Origin: Cognatazoarcus sp050305135 | GTDB taxonomy: Bacteria > Pseudomonadota > Gammaproteobacteria > Burkholderiales > Rhodocyclaceae | Length of the DNA stretch: 6,291 bases | Reading direction: 5' to 3' | Assembly (NCBI GenBank): GCA_050305135.1 | Contig: JBNLET010000224.1 | Location: 1-6,291 of the forward strand | Part shown: piece by piece, positions 1 through 5,668 of the stretch | Position numbering within the stretch: position 1 is the first letter of the stretch | How the letters are laid out: every line of letters begins with the position of its first letter | The notes under the pieces: model-generated | The model's database searches: none | Told to the model about the DNA's origin: nothing | The model's input: only the letters and a program-made list of their open reading frames with translations | Translations under genes and position numbers: made by a program

Positions 1-1
1 C

Positions 2-424
2 GCCGGCCATGCGATGTCGAGCATCTTCCTCGACAGCCTGGAGGTCGACCTCGAGCGCCTGCAGCGCATCAACGACACGGTCGGTGCCATCCATGCCGGC
101 CAGCGCGAGGCGCTCGGCATTGCGCTGAAACCGATAGAAACTCTGGTCATCTCGCCGTCGCGCAAGCTCGAATCGATCGCCGCCCGCTACCGCCAGACAT
201 TGCCGCCGGTGCTGCGGGCGGTGCTGCACGGCGTCGGTGCCACGCGGCGCAACGGTTCGACGATCCTCTCCTACCTGCTGTTCGAGTCAGGCTATACGCG
301 AGCCCTGATGGAACTCGGCTACCGCGATGCGATGGAACGTCGCAGCGAGGTGGCGGCGTTCTTGCGCTGTCGCGAATCGGACAGCCACGGCTCTTCCCGC
401 AGCCAAGTGCAGACAGCACATTAA
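2..424 (+). CDS. Patatin-like phospholipase, C-terminal part (5' end outside window)
   Basis: The open frame enters from the left edge, so the codons before the first in-frame ATG (position 14) also belong to it; the frame reads AGHAMSSIFLDSLEVDLE. About 140 residues are visible. The stretch GHAMSSIFLDSLEVDLERL, a middle section containing ISPSRKLESIAARY, and the ending SYLLFESGYTRALMELGYRDA resemble the C-terminal third of bacterial patatin-like phospholipases as I remember them. The catalytic parts of that family (GXSXG nucleophile serine, glycine-rich oxyanion loop, DGG/A aspartate) would lie upstream and cannot be checked. The family consists of acyl hydrolases acting on membrane lipids; the substrate here is unknown. 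The last 15 or so residues are polar and probably disordered. The frame ends at TAA, 99 bases before the next gene on the same strand. The family call rests on remembered sequence resemblance, not on active-site residues. Confidence 0.75.
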   Translation, partial: AGHAMSSIFLDSLEVDLERLQRINDTVGAIHAGQREALGIALKPIETLVISPSRKLESIAARYRQTLPPVLRAVLHGVGATRRNGSTILSYLLFESGYTRALMELGYRDAMERRSEVAAFLRCRESDSHGSSRSQVQTAH

Positions 425-429
425 GTTCT

Positions 430-459
430 TTGGCTAATGGGCTAATTTTTCGTCAGAAT
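430..459 (+). promoter_or_regulatory. Possible sigma-70 promoter for the pbpG-like gene
   Basis: TTGGCT (430-435) and CAGAAT (454-459) each match 4 of 6 consensus bases, with an 18-base spacer. The segment is AT-rich relative to its surroundings and lies in the only sizeable non-coding gap before the penicillin-binding protein gene. It overlaps a tandem GGCTAAT repeat (432-438 and 440-446). The match is weak; the downstream gene could also be read through from the phospholipase gene. Confidence 0.3.
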
Positions 460-523
460 GTGCCGTAAGTCACACATCGGCCCGGGCAGGGCGCATCGAA
501 ATCGAATCTGGCAGGGGTAGGCA

Positions 524-1414
524 ATGCGGGGCAAGGGGTGGTTGAAGTGCGTGGTGCTGGCGCTCGCACTGGGGGCAGGAATCGGTCTGGCGGCAGCCGG
601 GCAGGGGCGGAACGGCGCGCGGCAGAAGGACATGCCGATGCCCGATCTGAGATCGGCGGCCTTCGTGCTGGCCGACCAGGGCACCGGACGGATCCTGCTC
701 GAACAGAATGCCGACGACGTGGTGCCGATTGCATCGATCACCAAGCTGATGACCGCGATCGTCGTGCTCGATGGCGCGCAGAGCCTGAGCGAGGGGCTGA
801 GCGTCAGCAACGACGACATCGACCGCCTGCGGGGCAGCCGTTCGAGATTGCCGGTGGGCAGCCGGCTCAGCCGCGAGGACATGCTGCGCCTGGCTCTGAT
901 GTCGTCGGAAAACCGCGCCGCCTCGGCGCTGGCCCGCCACTATCAGGGCGGTCGCGCGGCCTTCGTCGAGGCCATGAACGTCAAGGCCCGCTTGCTCGGA
1001 CTGGAAGACACCCGCTTCGTTGACAGTACCGGCCTGGATGCGCGCAACGTCTCCAGCGCCAGGGACCTGGTGCGGCTGGTGAGCGCTGCCGCCCGCTATC
1101 CGCTGATCCGGGCGTTCTCGACGACCGAGGCCTATGCGGTCAAGGTGCGCGGCCGCGAGCGCCGCTTTGGCAATACCAACGGCCTGGTGCGCAGTCCCGA
1201 CTGGCGCATCGGCGTATCGAAGACCGGCTACATCCGTGAGGCCGGACGCTGCCTGGTGATGCAGGCCTGGATGCTGGGCCGGCCGATGATCGTAGTGCTG
1301 CTCGACTCCTTTGGGCGCTATACGCGTACCGCCGACGCGAAGCGGATCAAGCAGTGGCTCGAATCCGGCGCGGCGCAGCTGCGCGCGGCGCTGGCCGCCG
1401 ACTCCTCGGGCTGA
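524..1414 (+). CDS. pbpG: PbpG-type D-alanyl-D-alanine endopeptidase (PBP7 family, S11)
   Basis: This is a 296-residue serine peptidase of the low-molecular-weight penicillin-binding protein group, which cleaves D-Ala-containing cross-links or stem peptides of peptidoglycan in the periplasm. The three active-site motifs are present in order and with normal spacing: SITK at residues 71-74 (S71 nucleophile, K74 base), SEN at 128-130, and KTG at 233-235. The first 26 or so residues form an export signal: basic start (MRGKGWLK), hydrophobic core, and an AAA cleavage-like site. The length suits PBP7/PbpG rather than the longer DacA/DacC carboxypeptidases, and there is no C-terminal amphipathic anchor domain, so a soluble periplasmic endopeptidase is most likely. 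The start is supported by AGGGG (513-517) six bases before the ATG. The gene converges on the iclR-type gene with only 9 bases between stop codons and no visible terminator. The family is secure; endopeptidase versus carboxypeptidase activity is inferred from length. Confidence 0.9.
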   Translation: MRGKGWLKCVVLALALGAGIGLAAAGQGRNGARQKDMPMPDLRSAAFVLADQGTGRILLEQNADDVVPIASITKLMTAIVVLDGAQSLSEGLSVSNDDIDRLRGSRSRLPVGSRLSREDMLRLALMSSENRAASALARHYQGGRAAFVEAMNVKARLLGLEDTRFVDSTGLDARNVSSARDLVRLVSAAARYPLIRAFSTTEAYAVKVRGRERRFGNTNGLVRSPDWRIGVSKTGYIREAGRCLVMQAWMLGRPMIVVLLDSFGRYTRTADAKRIKQWLESGAAQLRAALAADSSG

Positions 1415-1423
1415 ACTCGAACC

Positions 1424-2200
1424 TCAGGCAGCGACCGTCGGCACGTAACCGAGCGAGCGGGAGATCTGAGCCGCCGTATCGCGGATGACTTGGGCGAGGT
1501 CCGGGTTGAAGCGCTCCGAAGGGGTGGACAGCGACAGGCCGGCCACCAGCGTTCCACCATCGTCGCGGATGCCGGCCGCGATGCAGCGCACGCCGTTTTC
1601 CACCTCGTCCAGATCGTAGGCCACCGCGTGGCGTCGCACCTTGTCCAGTTCCTTCTCGAGCGCTTCCAGCGTCACGATCGAGGTCGGCGTGAGGCGGGGC
1701 AATCCGGTGCGCCGCGCGTACTCCCTTACCTTCTGGGGGCCGTCGTCGGCGAGGAATAGCTTGCCGGTCGCGGTGACGTGGAGTGGCGCGCGCGCACCGA
1801 CGATATGCACCACCCGCACCGCCGAGCGTCCGCTCGAGGTGCGCTCCACGTAAACGATTTCGTCGCCGTCCCGAATGCCGAGATTGACGCTCTCGCCGGT
1901 CTGCTGGTGCAGTTGCAACATGGCCTGCATCGCCGTGTCGCGCAGCGAGATGCGGGACTTGACCAGCGAACCGAGTTCGAGCAGGCGGATGCCGAGCCGG
2001 TACACGCCGTTCTCCGAGCGCTCGACGAAACCACTCGCCGCCATCGCGGCCAGGATACGATGGGCGGTCGACGGATGCAGTCCGGTCTCCAGCGCAAGCG
2101 TCTTCAACGGGACCGGGTCCGGGTGTTCGGACAGCACGTCCAGCAGACGCATCATCCGCTCGATGACCTGAATGGAGTTCTTTTGCTCGGGTGCGTTCAT
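1424..2200 (-). CDS. IclR-family transcriptional regulator
   Basis: The product is 258 residues, the usual length for IclR proteins. Residues 8-70 form the winged helix-turn-helix: IQVIERMMRLLDVL, then the recognition region TGLHPSTAHRILAAM (39-53) and the wing ending in GVYRLG (65-70). Residues 85-250 are the effector-binding domain, with the characteristic segments GARAPLHVTATGKLFLA (135-151) and ENGVRCIAAGIRDDGG (201-216). Family members bind as dimers or tetramers and usually repress or activate genes for uptake and catabolism of a small molecule; the ligand cannot be read from sequence. The ATG at 2200 is chosen because AGGAAG (2207-2212 on this strand) sits six bases upstream and because homology begins here. 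The frame stays open far upstream, but that part is arginine-rich and unlike the family. A perfect inverted repeat at 2238-2260 upstream of the start suggests autoregulation. The divergent neighbour is a broken transporter, which may have been its original target. Confidence 0.9.
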   Translation of the reverse strand: MNAPEQKNSIQVIERMMRLLDVLSEHPDPVPLKTLALETGLHPSTAHRILAAMAASGFVERSENGVYRLGIRLLELGSLVKSRISLRDTAMQAMLQLHQQTGESVNLGIRDGDEIVYVERTSSGRSAVRVVHIVGARAPLHVTATGKLFLADDGPQKVREYARRTGLPRLTPTSIVTLEALEKELDKVRRHAVAYDLDEVENGVRCIAAGIRDDGGTLVAGLSLSTPSERFNPDLAQVIRDTAAQISRSLGYVPTVAA

Positions 2201-2206
2201 GGGATT

Positions 2207-2212
2207 CTTCCT
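2207..2212 (-). promoter_or_regulatory. Shine-Dalgarno site that fixes the iclR-type gene start
   Basis: AGGAAG on the minus strand, six bases before the ATG at 2200. It supports this start over the many upstream in-frame alternatives, which would add up to 172 residues with no resemblance to IclR proteins. Confidence 0.7.
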
Positions 2213-2237
2213 GCTTGCGGCATGGTAACCGATCGCA

Positions 2238-2260
2238 CGTATTTCGCACAGTGAAATACG
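2238..2260. promoter_or_regulatory. Perfect inverted repeat, candidate IclR-family operator
   Basis: CGTATTTC (2238-2245) and GAAATACG (2253-2260) are exact reverse complements separated by seven bases (GCACAGT). The core TTCGCACAGTGAA has the short dyad character of operators described for IclR-family regulators. It lies 38 bases upstream of the regulator's ATG, between it and the divergent transporter remnant, the expected place for a site controlling both directions. Binding by this particular protein is inferred. No convincing promoter hexamers could be assigned around it on either strand. Confidence 0.6.
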
Positions 2261-2314
2261 ATGTCGTGACGCGCGCCCCGCTCCGGCGCATATTGCGGTG
2301 GGCGCGGACCAAAT

Positions 2315-2719
2315 GTGGAGATGTCGCTCGGTGGATTTCTTGCGCTGCGGCCCGGCGAAACGACTACGATCGACGACAGCGACGGGTGGCGTGGGCCTCG
2401 GCACGCGCCGTTTCTTGTTCTTCGGCCGGAGTCGGCGACCACGGCTCGATCGTTCTTCGACAACATCCCGCCGACCGAACTGGCCTCGAAGCAGGGGGGG
2501 CACGATTGGGGCGTGCTCGCCTACGCGGTCGGGTTCGGCGGCTCGATGCAGTGGTTCGACTCTTCGGCCAGCGTCGCGCTGTCCAATCTGTTTCCGGAGG
2601 CCCGCTCGGTCGGGCAGTGGCTGAAGGAGGGATAGTACGTTGCGATCGCCTACGTGGTCGGCTGGCGTCCCGAAGCGCCGCACAAGGCGTTTGCCGAACC
2701 GGTGCTCGAACAACACTGA
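2315..2719 (+). pseudogene. Remnant of an ArsB/NhaD-superfamily (citrate transporter-like) ion transporter
   Basis: From about 2456 the translation reads FFDNIPPTELASKQGGHDWG, then LAYAVGFGGSMQWFDSSASVALSNLFPEA. This matches the second half-repeat of ion transporters in the ArsB/NhaD superfamily: the DNIP motif followed by a glycine/serine-rich re-entrant segment. The intact NhaD next door has DNIPVMFA and GVGGSLLSIGSAAGVALMG at equivalent spacing. The frame is interrupted by TAG at 2633-2635, at a spot (KEG-stop-YVAIAYVVG) where relatives, as I recall them, carry tryptophan, so a TGG to TAG change is likely. The same frame then continues for 27 codons (YVAIAYVVGWRPEAPHKAF, ending LEQH) to TGA at 2717-2719. 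The last membrane helix looks shortened between VVG and WRPEAPHK. No N-terminal half exists; codons before about 2456 do not resemble a transporter, and the left limit given here, an in-frame ATG, is arbitrary. A G7 run lies at 2494-2500. I read this as a dead gene. Confidence 0.7.
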
Positions 2720-2779
2720 GCGCCGCTGCCGGGATGGGCGCCGCGCGACCCCGCCCGGCGCCTTGCGGTTTTCTCTGAC

Positions 2780-2807
2780 TTTCCGCCCTTCCGCCTGCCG
2801 CTACAAT
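2780..2807 (+). promoter_or_regulatory. Probable sigma-70 promoter of nhaD
   Basis: TACAAT (2802-2807) matches 5 of 6 bases of the -10 consensus and stands out in a GC-rich gap. A weak -35 partner, TTTCCG (2780-2785, 3 of 6), lies 16 bases upstream. Transcription would start near 2814, giving a leader of roughly 69 bases that opens with the hairpin at 2816-2849. The -10 element is convincing; the weak -35 suggests an activator or low basal activity. Confidence 0.5.
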
Positions 2808-2815
2808 TCAATTTC

Positions 2816-2849
2816 GTGCAAGTCCGTCGCCCGCGCCCGGGCGGCGCAC
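2816..2849 (+). other. Stable stem-loop at the start of the nhaD leader
   Basis: CGTCGCCCG (2825-2833) pairs with CGGGCGGCG (2838-2846) around a four-base loop, nine pairs including one U-G. GTG (2816-2818) pairs with CAC (2847-2849), extending the stem by three pairs with a six-base bulge on the 5' side. It is not followed by a U-run, so it is not an intrinsic terminator. The position at the predicted 5' end of the mRNA fits an RNA-stabilising or regulatory structure; whether it senses anything is unknown. Confidence 0.45.
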
Positions 2850-2882
2850 CGCAGACATAATCGATAAGAGGGGGAAATCCTG

Positions 2883-4298
2883 ATGAAGAGAATAGTCGCG
2901 CCGCTGTTGCTGTGGCTGCCGTCGCTGGCACTGGCGATGGAAGGGGGCGAAGGCAGCCGGCTCGATCTGACCGGCCACTGGGTCGGCTTGGCCTCGCTGG
3001 CACTGTTCCTGGTGGCCTATCTGATCGTGATGGCGGAAGAGTTCACCCACCTGCGCAAGTCGAAACCGGTGATGCTGGCCGCCGGCATCATCTGGGGCCT
3101 GATCGGGTGGATCTACGTGTCCCATGGCATCACCCACGAGGCCGAGGCGGCGGTGCGGCACAACCTGCTCGAGTACGCCGAGCTGATGCTGTTCCTGCTG
3201 GTGGCGATGACCTACATCAACGCGATGGACGAGCGCTTCGTTTTTGAAGCACTGCGTTCGTGGCTGGTGCAAAAGGGCTTCAGCCTGCGCTCGCTGTTCT
3301 GGGTCACCGGCCTGCTCGCTTTCTTCATCTCGCCGATCGCCGACAACCTGACGACGGCACTGCTGATGGCCGCGGTCGTGATGGCCGTGGCGGGCGGCAA
3401 CCAGAAGTTCGTGCTGCTGTGCTGCATCAACATCGTCGTCGCGGCCAATGCCGGCGGCGCCTTCAGTCCGTTCGGCGACATCACGACGCTGATGGTGTGG
3501 CAGAAGAACATCCACACCAGCAACGGCGCGATCGATTTCTGGACCTTCTTCATGCTGTTCATTCCGTCGCTGGTCAACTGGCTGGTGCCGGCGATCGCGA
3601 TGAATTTCGCGGTTCCGAAGGGGCAGCCGGAGAGCAGTGGCGACTCGGTCGGCATGAAGCGCGGCGCGATGGCCGTCGTGGTGTTGTTCCTGCTGACCAT
3701 CATCACGGCGGTGTCCTTTCACAATTTCCTGCACCTGCCGCCGGTGATCGGCATGCTGACCGGCCTGTCCTACCTGAAGATCTTCTCGTTCTACCTCAAG
3801 CACTCCGGTGAGACTCACTCGGGTCGGGCCGAGGACGCCGACCTCGGCAATCCCATCCCGTTCGACGTCTTCCGCTCCGTCGCGCGGGCCGAGTGGGACA
3901 CGCTGTTCTTCTTCTACGGCGTGGTGCTGTGCGTCGGCGGCCTGGGCTTCATCGGCTACCTGTCGCTGGTGTCCGAGTCGATGTACGTCGGCTGGGGCGC
4001 GACCCAGGCCAACGTGGTGGTGGGCGTGCTGTCCGCGATCGTGGACAACATCCCGGTGATGTTCGCGGTGCTGACGATGATGCCGGACATGCCGGTCGGC
4101 CAGTGGATGCTGGTGACGCTGACGGCCGGCGTCGGCGGCTCGCTGCTGTCGATCGGTTCGGCGGCCGGGGTGGCATTGATGGGGCAGGCGCGCGGCACCT
4201 ACACGTTCTTCGGCCACCTGAAATGGATGCCGGTGATCGCTGCAGGCTACGCCGCCAGCATCGGCGCCCACATGCTGATCAACTCGTCGGCGTTCTGA
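2883..4298 (+). CDS. nhaD: Na+/H+ antiporter NhaD
   Basis: The product is a 471-residue inner-membrane protein that exchanges cytoplasmic Na+ (or Li+) for external H+, a function most important at alkaline pH. It has the two-repeat layout of the ArsB/NhaD superfamily: PIADNLTTALLMAAVV (151-166) with NAGGAFSPFGDITTLMVW (189-206) in the first half, and SAIVDNIPVMFAVL (384-397) with GVGGSLLSIGSAAGVALMG (416-434) in the second. D154, N155, N189 and D199 coincide with polar membrane residues that, from memory, matter in Vibrio cholerae NhaD. EWDTLFFFYGVVLCVGGLGF (337-356) is also typical. The N-terminus (MKRIVAPLLLWLPSLALA) looks like a signal peptide or first helix, as in other NhaD proteins. The start is supported by AGAGGGGG (2867-2874) eight bases before ATG. 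The gene has its own likely promoter and structured leader, and ends at a terminator shared with convergent nhaA. Length is normal and no damage is visible. Confidence 0.95.
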   Translation: MKRIVAPLLLWLPSLALAMEGGEGSRLDLTGHWVGLASLALFLVAYLIVMAEEFTHLRKSKPVMLAAGIIWGLIGWIYVSHGITHEAEAAVRHNLLEYAELMLFLLVAMTYINAMDERFVFEALRSWLVQKGFSLRSLFWVTGLLAFFISPIADNLTTALLMAAVVMAVAGGNQKFVLLCCINIVVAANAGGAFSPFGDITTLMVWQKNIHTSNGAIDFWTFFMLFIPSLVNWLVPAIAMNFAVPKGQPESSGDSVGMKRGAMAVVVLFLLTIITAVSFHNFLHLPPVIGMLTGLSYLKIFSFYLKHSGETHSGRAEDADLGNPIPFDVFRSVARAEWDTLFFFYGVVLCVGGLGFIGYLSLVSESMYVGWGATQANVVVGVLSAIVDNIPVMFAVLTMMPDMPVGQWMLVTLTAGVGGSLLSIGSAAGVALMGQARGTYTFFGHLKWMPVIAAGYAASIGAHMLINSSAF

Positions 4299-4313
4299 CC
4301 AATCACCGGCGGT

Positions 4314-4347
4314 GAAACAAGGCGCCCCGGCCGGGGCGCCTTGTTTC
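4314..4347. terminator. Bidirectional intrinsic terminator between nhaD and nhaA
   Basis: GAAACAAGGCGCCCCGG (4314-4330) is followed immediately by its exact reverse complement CCGGGGCGCCTTGTTTC (4331-4347), a 34-bp perfect palindrome. The GC-rich stem is flanked by T-rich ends on both strands (TTGTTTCTT reading rightward, TTGTTTCACC reading leftward). It lies 16 bases after the nhaD stop and 10 bases after the nhaA stop, so it can end both convergent transcripts. Confidence 0.9.
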
Positions 4348-4356
4348 TTGCGCCCT

Positions 4357-5544
4357 TCAGTCCTCCCGGTGGGTGCCTGGCGGCGGCAGCGTCCGGCCGA
4401 GCACGGCCAGGCCGGCGAGCGCCGACAGCAGCGTGCCCGCCATGATGCCGATGCGGCTGGCCGCGAGGATGTCCTCGTGGCTGCCTTCGAAGGCCAGCGA
4501 AGCAATGAACAGGCTCATCGTGAAGCCGATGCCGCACAGCAGGCTGACACCGTACAGCGAGCCCCAGCTTGCGCCCTCCGGCAGGCGCGCGACGCCGGCG
4601 CGGATGATGGCCCAGCTGGGCAGGAAGACGCCGAGCTGCTTGCCGACGAAAAGCCCCAGCGCGACCCCGAGCGGGATCCCCTCGGTCAGCTCCGGCAGGC
4701 TGGTGCCCGCGAGCGGTATGCCGGCATTGGCGAACGCGAATATTGGCAGGATCGCGAACGCCACCGGCGTGTGCAGGTCTTCCTCCAGCCGCCTCAACGG
4801 CGGTTCCTTGCCGGGGGCGTGGCTTTTCAGCGGGATGAAGAAGCCGAGCAGCACACCGGCCAGCGTGGCGTGCACGCCGGACTTCAGTACCGACACCCAC
4901 AGCACTGCGCCGACCAGCAGATAGGCCGAGATCCGCGTCACGCCGCGCCGATTGAGGATGAACAGCGCGACGAGCGAGGCTGTGGCGACCAGCAGCGAGT
5001 TGGTCGAGATATCGCCGGTGTAGAGCACGGCGATGATGATGATGGCGCCCAGGTCGTCGATGATCGCCAGCGTCAGCAGGAAGATCTTCAGCGAGGTCGG
5101 CACCCGGTCGCCGAAGATGCTGAGCATGCCCAGCGCGAAGGCGATATCCGTCGCGGTCGGAATGGCCCAGCCCGACATCGCATGGCTGTCGCCGCCATTG
5201 ACATACCAGAAGATCAGTGCCGGCGCGGCCATGCCGCCGAGGGCGGCGACGCCCGGCAGGACGATCTGGGCCGGGTTGGACAACTCGCCGTCCAGAACCT
5301 CGCGCTTGATTTCCATACCAACCAGGAAGAAGAAGATCGCCATCAAGCCGTCGTTGATCCACAGCAGCAGCGGCTTGGCGATCTCGAGGTCGGCGAAACG
5401 GACCATGATCGGAATCGACAGAAAGTCGTCGTAGAGGCCCGACAACGGGCTGTTGACCAACACCATCGCCGCCACGGCGGCCAGAAGTAGCAGGATTCCG
5501 CTGGCGGCTTCCAGCTTGAGGAAGTCACGGATGTAGGAAATCAA
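4357..5544 (-). CDS. nhaA: Na+/H+ antiporter NhaA
   Basis: The product is a 395-residue inner-membrane electrogenic antiporter that expels Na+ or Li+ in exchange for protons. It keeps the key residues of Escherichia coli NhaA at almost identical numbers: D65 (LWINDG), E78, R81 and E82 (GMEIKRE, 76-82), T132-D133 of the unwound helix (PTATDIAFALG), the ion-binding pair D163-D164 (IIDDLGAI), R204 and H225 (KSGVHATLAG). The lysine in GKQLG is K302, equivalent to E. coli K300. Length is close to the E. coli protein (388). The start codon is TTG, supported by AGGGAG seven bases upstream and by alignment of the first helix (residues 1-42) with other NhaA proteins; no in-frame ATG lies in a better place. 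The gene converges on nhaD and is divergent from the Mut7-C gene. No nhaR-type regulator is in the window. Confidence 0.96.
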   Translation of the reverse strand: MISYIRDFLKLEAASGILLLLAAVAAMVLVNSPLSGLYDDFLSIPIMVRFADLEIAKPLLLWINDGLMAIFFFLVGMEIKREVLDGELSNPAQIVLPGVAALGGMAAPALIFWYVNGGDSHAMSGWAIPTATDIAFALGMLSIFGDRVPTSLKIFLLTLAIIDDLGAIIIIAVLYTGDISTNSLLVATASLVALFILNRRGVTRISAYLLVGAVLWVSVLKSGVHATLAGVLLGFFIPLKSHAPGKEPPLRRLEEDLHTPVAFAILPIFAFANAGIPLAGTSLPELTEGIPLGVALGLFVGKQLGVFLPSWAIIRAGVARLPEGASWGSLYGVSLLCGIGFTMSLFIASLAFEGSHEDILAASRIGIMAGTLLSALAGLAVLGRTLPPPGTHRED

Positions 5545-5551
5545 TATGGCT

Positions 5552-5557
5552 CTCCCT
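5552..5557 (-). promoter_or_regulatory. Shine-Dalgarno site for the TTG start of nhaA
   Basis: AGGGAG on the minus strand, seven bases before the TTG at 5542-5544. It is a strong site that compensates for the rare start codon and decides the start in the absence of a suitable ATG. Confidence 0.7.
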
Positions 5558-5582
5558 GGCAGGTTTGTTCGATACCAATGGA

Positions 5583-5610
5583 CGCCGGTACGGCGCTCGC
5601 GTTCCGCCGT
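5583..5610 (-). other. Alternative hairpins in the nhaA leader
   Basis: Plus-strand CGGCG at 5591-5595 can pair either with CGCCG at 5583-5587 (three-base loop) or, as ACGGCG 5590-5595, with CGCCGT at 5605-5610 (nine-base loop). In the nhaA mRNA these are mutually exclusive stems located 40-65 bases before the start codon. Neither covers the ribosome-binding site directly. In GC-rich DNA such short pairings occur by chance, so regulatory meaning is uncertain. Confidence 0.25.
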
Positions 5611-5638
5611 TGCGCCCCATTGCTGCTCGCGTGACCCG

Positions 5639-5667
5639 AGTCTAGCCGCAGTCCGCGGCCGTCTCCA
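5639..5667 (-). promoter_or_regulatory. Possible sigma-70 promoter of nhaA
   Basis: On the minus strand TGGAGA (5662-5667) and TAGACT (5639-5644) each match 4 of 6 consensus bases with the ideal 17-base spacer. Transcription would begin near 5632, leaving a leader of about 88 bases. The -35 element ends two bases before the proposed GTG start of the divergent Mut7-C gene, so the two genes would share a compact control region. Confidence 0.35.
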
Positions 5668-5668
5668 C

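Noticed and set aside
401..450. Intrinsic terminator after the phospholipase gene (AGCCAA 401-406 with TTGGCT 430-435)
   Set aside because: The loop is long, the stem is short and AT-containing, and the T-run at 445-450 is ten bases beyond the stem, so it does not meet terminator geometry.
2633..2635. In-frame TAG as a recoded codon (pyrrolysine or programmed read-through)
   Set aside because: The gene also lacks its N-terminal half and part of the last helix, so ordinary decay explains the stop. No pyrrolysine machinery or recoding signal is visible.
2201..2716. N-terminal extension of the IclR-type frame by 172 codons
   Set aside because: The extra part is arginine-rich, covers the transporter remnant in antisense and the inverted repeat, and IclR homology plus a good ribosome site begin at 2200.
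2808..4505. Long minus-strand open frame (565 codons) opposite nhaD
   Set aside because: It is the shadow of a GC-rich gene: the translation is a low-complexity string rich in His, Gln, Arg and Asp, and it runs through the terminator palindrome. NhaD on the other strand is unmistakable.
4312..5490. Long plus-strand open frame (392 codons) opposite nhaA
   Set aside because: Composition is dominated by Arg, Gln, Asp and His with no domain, as expected from the antisense of a hydrophobic membrane protein gene.
5546..5668. Coding extension of the Mut7-C protein from the ATG at 5546
   Set aside because: Not annotated as coding because of lower third-position GC, lack of recognisable domain, and overlap with the nhaA leader; kept as a testable alternative.
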